Shown here: piece by piece, positions 22,949 through 36,436 of the stretch
Layout: each line of letters opens with the position of its first letter
Numbering within the stretch: position 1 is the first letter of the stretch
Source: Auriscalpium vulgare
Taxonomy: Eukaryota > Basidiomycota > Agaricomycetes > Russulales > Auriscalpiaceae
Assembly (NCBI GenBank): GCA_019915015.1
Contig: JAHBBC010000005.1
Span: forward strand, 62,001-126,000
DNA length: 64,000 nucleotides
Direction of reading: 5' to 3'
Notes under the pieces: generated by a model
Seen by the model: only the letters and a program-made list of their open reading frames with translations
What the model was told of the DNA's origin: nothing
The model's database searches: none
Program-made: the position numbers and the translations under genes

Positions 22949-24349
22949 TCAAACGAAGCACGCCGCCCACCAGACCTCCGCGCCGTTTCCCACCGCGCTG
23001 ACCATCACCTCCTTTCCTGGGCCCACCAACATTACCCCACCTTTCTCATATTTTTCCTCGTCCCCATTTCCCGTACCGACATGCACAGCGCCGCTCAACA
23101 CGATACCGACGACCGGCCCGGCCGCATCGAACCGGTCCTCCGCGCCGGCGTGCGGCAGCGCCGTGTGGAGCACGACGAACTCGTCGAGCGGCGGCCGGTA
23201 CGCGGTCGTGTGCTGTGTGCCAGCGTGCGGCGCGCACGGAAGTGCGTAGGCCGTGGGCGGGGCGGTTTTGTACGAGAGTGCCTCCGTGAACTCACGGACC
23301 TCGGCCGATCCGGGCGCGGGGAAGGCGGCATTGAGGACGTTGTCGGACGTTGCCATGCACTCGATGATGTCTGCGTTGGCGTCAGGACGCGTCAAATAGG
23401 AGGGAGAGGGTACGCACCGCCCTCGAGGTACGCGTGCACCTCGTCTGCGGCGATGTAGACGGCGTCGCCAGGGCACAGCTGCACGTAGTTCATGAAGAAG
23501 ACCGTCGCGAACACGCCGACGTCGCCGGGGTACTGTGCGTGCACCTTGCGCGCGAGGGTCGCATACGCGCCGAGGCGCCCCGCCTCCTGCAGCCCCTCGG
23601 CGCGCGCGATGTACGCGCGCACATCCTTTGCCACATGCGCACCCCGCGCGACGAGTGCGGAGTACACGCTCTGAAGCGTGCTCTCCGCGGGATACGCGAG
23701 AAACGCGTCGACGGCCTGCACGTCTGCAACCGCGCTGCGCAGCTCCGGAGTCGCGCGAAGTGCGTCCGCAATCTCCTGGACGGGCATGAACCCCACGAAT
23801 CCACCAAACGCGACGTCCTCAGGTCTGCCCGCGGGAGCGGCGAGCCCCGGCACGTGGGCGACGCTCCCCGGCGCACCGACGCACACCGCGATCTCGGGCT
23901 TGGGGTTCGCGTCGACGAAGGCCGCGGGGTCCTGTGCGTGCAAGCGGCGGGCGCGGTCCGCATCCGGGTGCGTCTGCAGCGGGAGTGCGCGCGCAATGGA
24001 GAGCACCTTGAAGAGGTAGGGCAGGTGCGTGGACGTGGGCCACTTGGCGCGGGCGGGGCCGAGCAGTGCGGGGTTTGCGGTGAAGAGGTCGAGGAGGGGC
24101 GTCTGGGAGGCGAAGAGCGCGGCGGGCCCGTTGGGGTGCGTGCCGACCCAGAGCTGGCGCGGGCGTGAGGCTCGGGCGGGACGGCAGAAGAGCGGGCAGG
24201 CGTACCTCTGAGTAGGGTTTGGACGGGTCGAGTTGGAAGGACGGGCCCACTGCGTTGGGCGCGAGCTGGGCGACGAGGGACTGGAGGCCGTCCTTCCCCC
24301 AGGGATAACTGTTCACGGATGCTCTGAGGCGGAGGATGCTGGGCGACAT
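22949..24349 (-). CDS. MPI: Mannose-6-phosphate isomerase
   Basis: Zinc enzyme interconverting fructose-6-phosphate and mannose-6-phosphate, which feeds GDP-mannose for wall mannans and glycosylation. Three exons, 24206-24349, 23418-24153 and 22949-23370, give 433 residues, close to the usual 420-440. The N-terminus, VNSYPWGKDGLQSLVAQLAP, has the family's YPWG. Metal-binding residues are visible in ALPLQTHPDADRA (Gln and His), DANPKPEIAV (Glu) and VYIAADEVHAYLEGGDIIEC (His, with the active-site loop). The C-terminal cupin half ends in GPGKEVMVSAVGNGAEVWWA. All exon junctions keep the frame. The gene appears complete and functional. Confidence 0.9.
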
Positions 24350-24558
24350 GGTGGACGGAGGGAAAGCCGTCGGCCGTGGCCAAGGCAGGAATGACGTCGT
24401 CGACGGCTGATGTAAGTCCTTGCCCGCGCTACAGTTGGCTCTCAATAATATCCGCCATCGACATCACAAGGCCATCGTCGACCGGACCGCATTTCATTCG
24501 CGCACCGTCTCATTAAGCACCAGTCTAATGTACCCATCGCCACAGCGAGCACCACAGG

Positions 24559-26435
24559 CTATTGCCCGCGCTTGACATCGACTGTGCTCGCCGCGTCGTC
24601 CTCGAGCTTGATGTCGCGCGCCTCGAAGCGCTCGACGAACATCCGCCCGAGCGGGACGGCCGTCGACGTCGACGTCACCTGGTCCGCAGGAGCGAGCAGG
24701 TGCGTCTGCCGCCGGAAGCGGATCTCGCCCGTCGTCTCGTTGCGCGTGGACTCCCAGTACTCCAACCTGCGGGCAAGGGGTAGGATAAGCACACGCCATG
24801 TGCGGAGGGAGGGGGCGACGCACACGTTCCCGGTGCCAATACTGGAGAGCAAGCGGTATATCCGCGTCGCGCCGATCGTCCTGAGCAATACATACGCATC
24901 AATGGGCGCCCCCGCCTGCGTTCGGTGACACTCACGAGCATATGACTGCGAAGCGCCGGATGAATGCGCGTTGCAGCGGAGAAGGAAGGGACTTACGTGA
25001 CGGTGTTTGGAACATCTGCGCGGGTGCGTGGAAGAACCGCGCGGAGAAGAGAAGCGCAGAAACGCAGACAACGGCACAAGACATGGGCCGTCAATATGCC
25101 GTCACGCCGCGCAGGCAGTTACGCACCAGGTTCATCGAATCTGCCGTCGGATCAAAAGAATCAGCGTCTGCAGTTCGTGTGCCCGGGATGCACGCACCGT
25201 TGTAGTTCAGCGCCAGAAACGTCTGCGCACCGCCAGTCGTCGCAGTCAAGTCAGCGGCGAGAGACGAAAGCGGGTGGGCACCACGTACGACGGGGAGGAT
25301 CTGGATGGCCGTCGCGAGCGCGAGCCACAGCAGGCCCTGTCCGCGCGCGTCAGCCAGCGCCCCAAATCCAAAACCGACACGGCATCGCTCGCCGCACGCA
25401 CCTCGCGGTAGAGCAGCGCACCGAGGTGCGCCTTGCCGGGCGTCTTGTGCAGGACGCCGACGGAGATGACAGCGAGGAGGAGCACGTCCGTCACAAGCGT
25501 CGTGATGTTGCTCTGAAGCCCCTTGTGCGTCTGCGCGATCGCGCACGAGTGCAACCCCGCATTCCACGACGCGGACGCCTGCGGAGGGTGAGAGGGATAC
25601 GGCGGGAGCGCGTATAGGGATAGCGCACCTCTACTACACCTGTGGCGCGCGGGTAAGCACCGAAAACAACTTGAGAGTGTAAGAGAGCGGCGTACTGCGG
25701 ATCCAGAAGGCGACGTTTACGATGAATGCGACAGCGACGAATGCCATGACAAAGCGGTTGCGCTTCCACAGCGCAATCCTGCAGGGCCGCAGCGTCAAAA
25801 AAAAACCTGTAAGCTGACAGGTAAGACACGAACGTGCGCAGGCCGTAAAGTGAAAGTGCGAAGGTTGAGGATGTGTATGCGAACGTCTACGCAGCGCAGG
25901 GTGAGCGGTGCGCGCCACGGGTACCGAGCGGCGTACCAGCACGAAGATGAGCCATGTCTGCCAGCGCGAGGGGAAGCGGTCAGGTTTGCCACGCGGGGAG
26001 GGTGGAGAAGGGGAGCGCACTTCGCAGTTTATTGGCGTGGTGGCATTAAAGCCTGTGAGGTCTGCGACGACCTCGCCTAGCGTGAACACGCGGCAGCCAA
26101 TGTACAGCTGGGCGGATAGGTCAGTGCTCGGATGCGGGCAGGCACTAGGGATGAAGCTCACCCAGACGGTCCACCGCCAATTGCGGCGACCGCGGAGGAT
26201 GCTCCACTCGTAGTCGAGCGAGCTGAGGAACTCCCACCTGGGGCGGGGTGAGGGGCTGCCGACGGGCGGCGGCGGAGAAAAAAGCGGGGGACGCACAGGT
26301 ATATTCCGTCCATGACATGCACGAGCTTTACGAGCGACTCTGCGCGCGGTGGCGGTCAGCGTCTCCGGGCAGACAGGGGACCGGACACGCACCGAGCTGC
26401 CTGAGCACGGTCGCGGGATCCTGCCATTGAACCAT
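24559..26435 (-). CDS. Multi-spanning membrane protein, paralog B
   Basis: Member of the same uncharacterised family as the genes at 2366, 37391 and 40025. Exon 1 (26393-26435) encodes MVQWQDPATVLRQL. Exon 2 encodes VKLVHVMDGIYLWEF, and exon 3 continues LDYEWSILRGRRNWRWTVW. Later exons give VFTLGEVVADLTGFNAT, ALWKRNRFVMAFVAVAF and GATRIYRLLSSIG, which mark the same hydrophobic segments and splice positions as the paralogs. The C-tail is distinct: RMFVERFEARDIKLEDD and the stop at 24559. A tatatata run at 26544 on the opposite strand lies about 110 bases before the start and may be its TATA box. Internal exon edges were not all resolved. The function is unknown; a receptor-like role is speculation from topology alone. 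Confidence 0.68.
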
Positions 26436-27304
26436 GCTTGCTCTAAATTGCAATCAGTCAGTCAGTCGGGGGTGAAGACACTCTAGCACATGAGTGGATG
26501 GGCGGGCAGGACGGGGAGGGCGGCGGATCGGAGGTGGGGAGGTATATATATGTCGAGCGGAGATGAGCCGAGGGGGCGCGCGCTTACATGAGCCTGGGTG
26601 CGTGCAGGGTTGCACGGCAGCAGCACTGGCAGCATGTGTCATTGAGGATTATGTGCCAGGCATCGCCAATATCGCTCCGCCTCGAGTCGCGACGGCGCCT
26701 TGCTCAGGCCGTGGGCCATCAGCGCGAGTGTCATGGCGATAACTGGAGCGGGGAAGCAGAGCGGGGTTCGCAAAGCCAAGTCGTCGCACGTCAGAAGCTG
26801 CAAGCTCGCCCTGCAAGACGCCGTTCGCCCCTGCAGCTGTGCAAGAGCCCGCCAGTGTCCGTTCAAATTCACCGTTCGACGCTCACGAGCGACCCATCCT
26901 AGTCCTATCCTTGTCCTTTCATATCGCTTGTCCTGTCAGAAAAATTGCCCGGCCCGATGCCCCCCGGGCCCGCCCTCGAGCTCGCCCGCCGCAGCGGATC
27001 ATGGATCGATGCTGGAGGGCCGCTGGAGGGCTGCCTCCAGCGCATCTGTCGCCGCCGCCGTGCACACGCGATCTTCGACTGCGGCGGTGCGGTGCCCAAA
27101 CGCGTAGCTGATTGCGAGCAAGCGGGGTTACTGTATATCCCGCCCATCTACGCGGCCGAAGCACTCGCGCGCCCCGCCGGCACTGCGACGCTCGCACATC
27201 CCGTCTCGGCGTCTCACACCACGTAAAGACTCCCCGCCTGCACTGCACATACTGTACATGAGCCGATGCAAACCGGCACCCTCTGTCACATCGCGCGCCT
27301 ATGA
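26436..27304. other. Intergenic region
   Basis: It holds the upstream region of membrane paralog B and the 3' flank of the eIF2D gene. A short gtcagtcagtcagtcgg microrepeat lies at 26454-26469. No gene is recognised. Confidence 0.4.
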
Positions 27305-29583
27305 TCATTTTTTCTTCCCCGTGAGGTCCGCCGTCGCGATCCAGCGCGTCGGGATCCCCGCCCCGACCAGGTGCCCGACGACCGCTGCGACCTGCTTGCC
27401 CTGCACCATGACCTCCGTGCCCGTACCCTTCCCCGGCGCCGGCGACACTGCCGTCCACACATCGACAGAACAAGTGAGCACGGCAGAAGAGAAAGGCAGC
27501 ACACACGCGGTTGAGCAACTTGAAAGATCACCGAGGCACGGGGAGAGACGCACCGGACGTCGCCGACGCACACCGCGCGCGCAGTCCCTCTGCAAGTGCG
27601 TCCGCGTCGACGAAGAACGCCTCGAACCCCGTCACGAGCGTGCACGCCTTGCGGCCCTGTCGCAGCTTCACGGCCACAGCGACCGGCTGCAGCCGCCCCT
27701 TCCTGTCCCACCCATCCGTCAGCCGGGCAGTGGCCCACTTCCGCACGATAGTAGAAGTCGAGTGAAGGACACCACTCACCGGATCACAGGCGCCTGCGCG
27801 CCGACCTGCAAGCGGTGCCACGCCTGCATGTGCGCGGCAAGCGCGCCCGGGAGCTCACCGCGTTTGACGAACTCCGGAGGGTCCACAGCACCTTTGGCGG
27901 GCGGGTAGAGCGCCTCGCGCAGGAGCGCGTCCGCGCCGACTTGGATGTACGCGGGTTCCGCGCGATGGACGAGCGCGTGCGTGGCGATGTACGCGTCCAG
28001 CACGGCCTTGACTTCGGCGAGTGTGTACAGCGCAGACGTACTGTGTCAGGTCGTGGTCAGCGCGCAGAGGAAGAGGAAGAGTATAAAAGGGAGGGATAAA
28101 TAGCACGTACTCGCGCTGCGCTGCCCCAAAGAAAGCCACACTGTGGGCACCGTGCGGCTTCCACAGCTCCTCGACGCTCACGCTCCGGCCGCGCTCGTCT
28201 TCCTCCCGCTCGCGCCGCTCCTCCCGCTCGCGTTCGCGCCTACGCCGCTCCTCCGCGTCCCCGACTGTCCGATACACGCGGTGCGAGCGCACGTCCGCAT
28301 GCATGGGCTGCACCGCGGCCACGACGACGTCCGCCCGCGCGGCGTCCTTGAGGCGCAGCAGACCCTGCTTCTCCGCCGCACGCAAGAAAGCGGTCAGCGA
28401 CTTGAACGCGGAGTGCTTGATGTCGATGGGTGTGGCGGGGGCGGGGGCGGGGCGCGCAGGCAGGAGGTGCGCGGTGTAGAGCGTCGACGCGGGAAGCGGG
28501 AACGCGGAGGGGGGCAAAGCGGAGAGCGTGGTGGCGAGCGCCTGGAGGAGCGCGGTGCGCAGGATTGCGGACACGTCTGCGGGGTCGGGTGTGAACTGCG
28601 ATGAGGTGCATGCGGGGGCGACGCACCTTCGGGGGACAACTGAGCTTCGGCCGCCTCATGGTCTCCAGAGGCGAGTGTGCCGCCAGTCGCATCCACCCCG
28701 CGTTCCTCGCCCCCACCTCCGCCCTCCACCTCCTCTTGTCCCTCTTCCCCGCTTTTCTCCTCCCGTTCCTCCAGCGCCTCCGGCGGCTCACCCTTCGCCC
28801 CCATGCCCCACAGATGGTCCTTCCAAGTATGCAGCACCGCCACTGCCTTGCCCTTCCGCCCATCGTCCTCCTCCGCGCGCAAGTCCACCGCAAGTCGGCC
28901 CACCGCGAGCGGCGGCCCGCGCCCGCCGCGTATGTACTGCGTCACGCTGACGAGCGCGTCGGCGTGCAGAGAGGTGGGGCGCTGGACGACTGGCCATCGT
29001 CAGCGTCAGTGGAAGTGAACACGCAAGGAAGGGAGGGCGCACCGCCGGGAAGCATCAGGTCCGCGCCGCCGATGAGCACGGGAATGACCGCCGCGGGCGT
29101 GGAGAGCGACGGGAGGAGTACGGGGTGCTTCCACAGCGTATACACTTATGCGAATATGAGTCTATGACGACGCAGCAGACTGCGCAGACCGCGCACCTGT
29201 CGGGATCAGCTCGTCCGAGCCCTTGCCCGCCGTGAACCACAGCGGGTCGCCCCCCGGCGCGAGATACAGCACCTGGTATGAACACGGTTGACACGCGGAG
29301 GTGAGGGTAGTGGCGCGAGCTTACCCCGGGCTCGCCGGCGTGCGCGCTGTACTTGAGCGCGAGCAGCCCGTCCGGGACGAGGAGGTCCGCAGCGTCGGCG
29401 TCGAGGGCGAATGTCTGTGCGACACGCGCGCGCAGCTTGCGCCGGTCGGAGCCGCGCAAGGGCGCTGGGGGGCGGAGATGGCGAGTCAAGGGTGTAGCGA
29501 GGTAGATCAGTTCTGGTGAGCAGGGAGACGGAGAGGACACACGTACCTGATGTCTTGACATCGCTCAGGGGCTTTTTGAACAT
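27305..29583 (-). CDS. TMA64: Translation initiation factor eIF2D (ligatin/Tma64)
   Basis: eIF2D delivers or removes tRNA at the ribosomal P site and acts in recycling and reinitiation. The start is the ATG at 29583 (MFKKPLSDVKTS), spliced to LRGSDRRKLRARVAQTF. A PUA-type region follows, with LALKYSAHAGEPG, LYLAPGGDPLWFTAGKGSDE and IPVLIGGADLMLPGG. The middle carries DALVSVTQYIRGGRGPPLAV and an acidic Glu/Gly-rich insert. A SWIB/MDM2-like segment is visible as IDIKHSAFKSLTAFLRAAEK with GLLRLKDA. The C-terminus is a SUI1 domain: RQGRKACTLVTGFEAFFVDA, then MQGKQVAAVVGHLVGAGIPT, ending GKKK at 27305. The domain order matches the family. At least seven short introns interrupt it; not every junction was fixed. 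Confidence 0.85.
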
Positions 29584-29909
29584 CGCGTGCGGTGCGCGTT
29601 GCGTGGATGTTGCGACGTAACTACAGAAGAGTACGGGCCCGGGAGACGTGACGATGGGATGGTCTTTCAGGAGCAGGACTAGTTGGACGAGGTCACAGTA
29701 CACTGCACGTGCCGCGAGGGGTACAATATATTGGACAGAAGAGTGACTAGCTACACACTCGAATTATAACACTGTTTATATGACAACAATTTGAAGAAAA
29801 CGATCTTGAAGATATATGGGAATACATGCTTGTCCGAGTCCAGGGTGTAGGGAGATGTTCTGAGCGAGAGTGATAAAATATAGATAGAGAGTGGATGAGA
29901 TGTCTAGGC
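29584..29909. other. Promoter region of eIF2D and 3' flank of the GMC gene
   Basis: This 326-base spacer is A/T-richer than its neighbours near 29700-29900. No gene is seen. Confidence 0.4.
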
Positions 29910-32077
29910 TTAGCAGCCCGCCTTGATGAGCGTCACGGCGCGCTCGGCGACGAGGTAGACGAGACCCTGCGGGTGCATCGACGGCACGTATGGCTGCGTG
30001 CAAACAAAACTTAGCATTATCTCACAAGGATATCAAACAGACGACGTACGAAGATGCTCGCGTCGACGATGCGCAGCCCGCGCGTGCCCTTGACCGTCAG
30101 ATTTGGGTCGACGACACCGCTCGACGCGCCCTTCGGCGACATCGCCGCCGTGCCGGCAGGATGGAACACCGTCGCCGCGTTTGCGCGCGCGTACGCCTCG
30201 ACCTCTGCGTCCGTCGTGACGCCGGCAAAGTTTCCCGCCTGCTCGATCACAAAGCCGTCCCACGCGGGGGCGGCCATGAAGCGCTGCGTGGCCTTGACCG
30301 CCTCGCGGATCGTGTAGATGTCGAACGCTGAGTTCAGCAGCGCAGGGTCGATGATCGGGAAGTCGAACGGGTTAGTGGTGTTCAAAGTAACGGAGCCGCC
30401 TGGGTGGTGTTAGCCTGATAACGGAGAAGGGAGAGGCAGTACGTACGGGAGGTGGGGGTGAAAAGATTGCTGGAGATTATCATGTAGTGACCGGTGGTGG
30501 GTGTAGGGAGCGTGAAAGAGTCCCAGACCTCCTGCAGAGGACGTCAGCCGTGTTCCACAATGCCTAGACCCCGACTCACAGCGAAGATGAACTCATAGTG
30601 CGGCGATGTCGGCCCCGCGGAGGGGTCCGTCAGCGTGTCGAATATGCTTGCGTTCTTTGGCAGGCGGAACCACCCAATGTTTGTCGCGGGCGGCGTCGCG
30701 AGCTGGCCCGTCCCCGTCGTCGCCCATTGCGTGAGGTCGTCGTTGATCAGCGTCGCGTTGCGCGCATAGTCGTCGGGCGTCTGCGTCGCATTGATCGACC
30801 AGATGTTAGGCAGCACGGTGTGGTCCTGCAGGTTCTTCCCCACATCGGGCAGGTTCACGAGCGTATTGATGCCGAGCTTCTTCAGATCCGCGCTGCCGCC
30901 GATGCCGGACAGCAGGAGCAGCTGCGGCGTCCCAATGGCGCCGGCGGACAAAATCACCTCCGTCGTAGCGTTCACGACGTAGAAGGGGCCTGCAAGCGCA
31001 TGGAGTCGCGTCAGATTAAACCTCGTGTAGCATAGCTCCAGTGCGCACCCTCGGCAGATTGCGCGAACTGTACACCGCGGATGGCGGGGAGGCCCTGCTC
31101 CGTGCTGGTCTGGAAGAGCTTCGTGACCTGCGTGTTGACGAGGACGTCGAGATTCGACCCAGATGCGAGAGCGGGCTCGAGGTATGCCGTCGCGGAGCTT
31201 GTGCGGCTGCCGTTCTCGACGCTGAACTGTGAATAACCGATGCCGATTGGGTTGCCAGAGTTCATGTCCGGGTTCAACGGGAACTCCGCAGACAGCTGCT
31301 CGGTAGTAGCGATGACTCGGCTGTCGAGGAGCGAAGGGTAACCCTGCAGACTGATGCCGAGGGGCCCCGACGTGCCGTGGATTGACGGAATGTATTCGCC
31401 CGTCGTGTTGTGGTTGTCCGCAGGCGGGACAATGCGCTCGACCTTCTTGATGAACGGTTGAATAGCCTTCCACGACCAGCCCGAGTCCCCGGTGACTCTC
31501 GCATAGCGGTCCCAATCATCGGATGACCCGGTGTTCCAGATCATGTAGTCTGAATTATGATCAGTCAGCGCACAGAACCAGTAACTATTTCCAGAAGCGC
31601 GTACTTATAGAGCTCGAGCCGCCCAACACCCTGCCGCGCGGATAGTCAATGGAGCGTCCCGCAAGCCCCGGCTGCACCGTCGACGTGTAGTTCCAGTCGG
31701 CGGGGGTATCCGGGGCCAACCCAACGCACAAGAATGGGATGGCGATCGTCTCGATGTCACGATTGCTGGGTGTGCGTCTCAGTCAATGGCGCTCATGTAT
31801 GGACACGAACGGGACCAACCTAGGGCCTGCTTCGATCAGCAGCACGTTCTTCGACGCGGTCTCCGCAAGCCGTGCTGCGACGACGCCACCTCCCAAACCG
31901 CCTGGCAGGATGCATCAACGTATGCACGCGGGATAAGGAGGCGGCGTGCGTACCTCCGACCACGACATAGTCATACTTCCTTCCAGCCGGGAGCTGGGCC
32001 GGGCTCGTATACAGCGCAGCAAGCGCGGGCTGGAGCAGCCCCAGGACGGGGACAAGGGACAGCACAGCAAGGCGCAT
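29910..32077 (-). CDS. GMC oxidoreductase, aryl-alcohol-oxidase-like, secreted
   Basis: FAD-dependent oxidase, likely extracellular, that would oxidise alcohols and make H2O2 for lignocellulose attack. Exon 1 (31954-32077) starts [20 protein letters not shown], a good signal peptide, followed by the FAD dinucleotide motif [20 protein letters not shown] (exon 2 at 31820-31911). Next come the GMC signatures [17 protein letters not shown] and [20 protein letters not shown]. The catalytic region has [18 protein letters not shown] and the second-histidine segment [19 protein letters not shown] just before the stop at 29910. Both active-site histidines expected for aryl-alcohol oxidases are visible. 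Substrate specificity cannot be read from sequence; glucose oxidase- or pyranose dehydrogenase-type activity is less likely but not excluded. All introns are short with normal signals. Confidence 0.85.
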
Positions 32078-33282
32078 GACTGGCGTAGTAGGGAAGGGTT
32101 GGGAGGTGGGCTCTCCGGAGGACCTGAATGCTTGGACGTCCGCTTCCGCGCTCTTATGTGTGTTGGAGTTGATGGGCTGCGGTGATGGCCCAGGACGCTG
32201 GGGTTAACAAGATTCGATCGCCGGTGTATGTATCTTCTGAAACAAGTGCATTTGCACCAAGCTCGCATGCTGGGGGTTAACGGCACCGCACGGCGGACAA
32301 GTAAGGTGGTGGGGCGATGCCATCAACGCGATGAGCCCGGACATTCCGGGGCGGGCTAGGGCAGGTGCCGCGTTTTTGATGCTGGGAAGCTCTGGGAAGC
32401 TACCATACGGCGCTGGCGCATAAGGAGTAGAGTAGAGTGTGAAAAAACACGATCGCAGACCTTTCTCAGGGGACTCCAAGTCCCTCGACGGACGCCAACG
32501 CCTCGGGTGCATTGATCGCGAGGACCGGCACCTGCAGGCACGCACCTGTTCCTCGGAGACTAGACGATCGGGGATTGCACGTCGGTGGCCAAAGACTGCG
32601 ATGTTCGTGGCGTCGTGAGGCTGCGCGTGTCCACAAGGGCCACAAGTCCAAGAGCCACATCAGCACATGGTGCGCTCCGGCAACCAGGCAAGACAAGATG
32701 TCTTCGCCGTGATCGGACAGGACGGGCTGCGGCGAAATCAGCGCTGCGTTCACGATGGAAACCAGGGCTCAGGAGGGCTTGCTTACTGTTGCTCTGCTTC
32801 ACTGTATGCCGGGTGCGATACTTGAGTACTGATGGCGGCCTACATACAATGCCATACGTGTTCATTGTTTTACGGCCGATCACGGGCAAGTGATCCATCT
32901 TATGTCATCTCCCACAATGGTAGGTGGATCAGTGGATGTTCTGGCAATGAGACTGGCATCGCTGATCTCCTCCGAGTCCTCGCCGTCTGATTGACCTGGG
33001 GCCTCCTGGGGCCTGGCAGGCAACATCATCTCCACGCTGACCAGTGAACCCCAGGATTAGCATTGCGGCGAGACATCCGGCTATATGGTTCAGCATGTGA
33101 GAGCATGTGGCACGCTGCAACGCCGAGGCCCGAGCGGCGAGTTCACGTGTTCCTAGATGGTTCAATGGTGACTTCGTTGCACCCAAAAGCCTCGGCAGAC
33201 AAACGCGCAGAATATACAGAAGTGTAGAAACTGGTTGATGAAGTTATTTGGAACACCATCCGCGCACGCACGGCGACAGTGG
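32078..33282. other. Intergenic, 1.2 kb
   Basis: It lies upstream of the GMC gene and downstream of DIM1. Overlapping short frames have no motif. I see no transposon ends. Confidence 0.4.
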
Positions 33283-34536
<1,254 letters not shown>

Positions 34537-34696
34537 GACTGGCGGAGGAAGGCTGAAATTGAGAGGTGAAAGTGCGAGCGGCGAGAAAGCGCACCTAAGC
34601 GCACGTGACCACATCACCCTATGTATGGGCTGGCTGCATGCATATGTCGGCCGCTGTAGTTGCTTGTTCATTCCGTTCACGTCAGTCATCGCAGCG
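34537..34696. promoter_or_regulatory. Short shared promoter between DIM1 and the BBC1-like gene
   Basis: Only 160 bases separate the two divergent start codons, so both core promoters must lie here or overlap the 5' transcribed regions. No TATA box is obvious. An ataagcgcacct-like GC motif and a cacgtga-type motif near 34605 are candidate elements. Confidence 0.5.
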
Positions 34697-36436
34697 ATGG
34701 CTCCGTCATTCTCAGGCAAGCACCCTACCGTGACGTTGCCGCCTACAGCGACTGACCCCGACTGACCCCGTAGTGGCGAATCTGAAAAGCAAGGCTGCAG
34801 ACGCTAAGGTTGCCAGCTTGAATGGGTACGCATCCGTGCGTGGTAAAGTTTCTGGGACGTCGGCCGCCAAACCTGCCGCTCCTGCAAAGTCGCCCCCTCC
34901 ACCACCACCTCGACGCGGCACCAATGCACCCACCACAAGCAAGCAGGCACCACAGGCAGCTGCTTCCCTGCGCGCCTCGGCTTCGATCTCTCGAGGCACG
35001 CGCCCGGAACTTCCGCTCCCCGACTCGGAGCAGCAAGAGGACGCCGATCACATAGATTGGGCAAATCTGACCCCGGAAGACAAGGCGGTTTTCTTCACCT
35101 GGCTAGATGAGTTCTTCGCTCGCTATCTGAACTTGCCGATACCACCTCAGAGGGTGGGTGCACCTGTGGGTACGAAGAGCGCGTCTCCACCGATGCCAGC
35201 CAGGAAGGCTCCCCCTCCTGCCGCCACGCGACGACCTTCGGAAGCCATCACACCTCTGGCAAGTACTGAGGCGAGTGAGCCGGCGGTGTTTTCACCCAAT
35301 ACTCCTCCGCCTCCACGAAATCTTCCTCCGAGGATTGCTCCGGGAGGGCCGGTCAGTACATATATACGGACCAACGCTACGACTAATTTAAACATTTGGC
35401 CGATTGCAGCCGAGGATCAACTTCTCGACCAAGCCTGCGTCTTTCGATGTCGATGCTCCTGACCTCCGAGACGGTACCTGCCTTCCCTGTGTCAGCTACA
35501 CACCAAATCCTGACGCTACATCTCGGCTCAGATAATTTTCAGCTTTCCTACCCCCAACCGACCACCCATGGCTCCTCTGCCTTGGATCTGGGCCATTTCG
35601 TAGTGAACGCACCATGGAGCACGCCATGGTACACCGCTGGCGTGCCCCCACCTTCCGCTCAAGGTCGGTCGGACATGCGCTGGACGGGCAGCGCTGGAAT
35701 GTCCTTCAAGACCACCACGCAGACGGGCAGCGCGCTCTTCGGGGACCTCAGCGCAGTCTGGTACACCGTCGCTTTCCCGCGTTCCTCCACAGACCCCAAC
35801 GACCCGCACATCCAGCGCAGCGCACAATACGTTCCGCCCCCGCTCCCGCTCCAACGCGACGCGCTCATCGCCGCCAGCAAGACCTACGGCGAGCAAGTCG
35901 CCGCGTTTGCAGAGTCATACGCGGGCACGGGGCGCTACGTATCGCGCGGCGAGTGCTGGGACCTCGCGCACGAGGCGCTGCAGATGCTCACGTCGCGCAT
36001 GCCCGCGGCAATCCCGATCCCTTCCATTGGGCGCACGCACGGACACCTCATCTACTCTGGACGCGTCGGCGATGGACGCTGGCGAGGTGGCGACGATCGC
36101 ATTCGGCGCGGCGACATCGTTGAGTGGCGCTCCGTGCGCATTAACCAGGGCATGGGCTACGCGATACTTGGCGACCCGGACCACACTGCCGTCGTAGCGC
36201 GCGAGCTTGTGCCCGCCATGCCCACGTCGGACGGTGCTCATGTGCCGCCCGCCGGCGTCGGCGTGCTGGAGGTCGTGGAGCAGAGCGTTGGGACGCCACC
36301 GAAGACGGCGGAGTATGATATGGCGGGTATGGCGCAGGGTGAGGTGTGGGTGTATCGCCCGATAGGCATGAAGGCGTATATTGGGTTTGAGTGGAGTGTA
36401 GAAGTGCCCGATGGGGTGCGGACGTATTCTGTCTAG
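34697..36436 (+). CDS. BBC1/AIM3-like protein with a C-terminal cysteine-protease-like fold
   Basis: Yeast Bbc1 and relatives act at cortical actin patches; their C-terminal domain resembles cysteine peptidases. Four exons, 34697-34715, 34774-35351, 35410-35473 and 35532-36436, give about 521 residues. The N-terminus, MAPSFSVANLKSKAADAKVA, leads into a proline-rich linker (KSPPPPPPRRG) that could bind SH3 domains. A conserved helix, IDWANLTPEDKAVFFTWLDE, follows. The C-terminal domain runs from LDLGHFVVNAPW to YIGFEWSVEV and contains RGECWDLAHEALQML (candidate Cys) and GDPDHTAVVARE (candidate His). No N-terminal SH3 domain is present, unlike yeast Bbc1. The first intron uses a GC donor. Activity as a protease is not implied by family knowledge. 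Confidence 0.72.
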
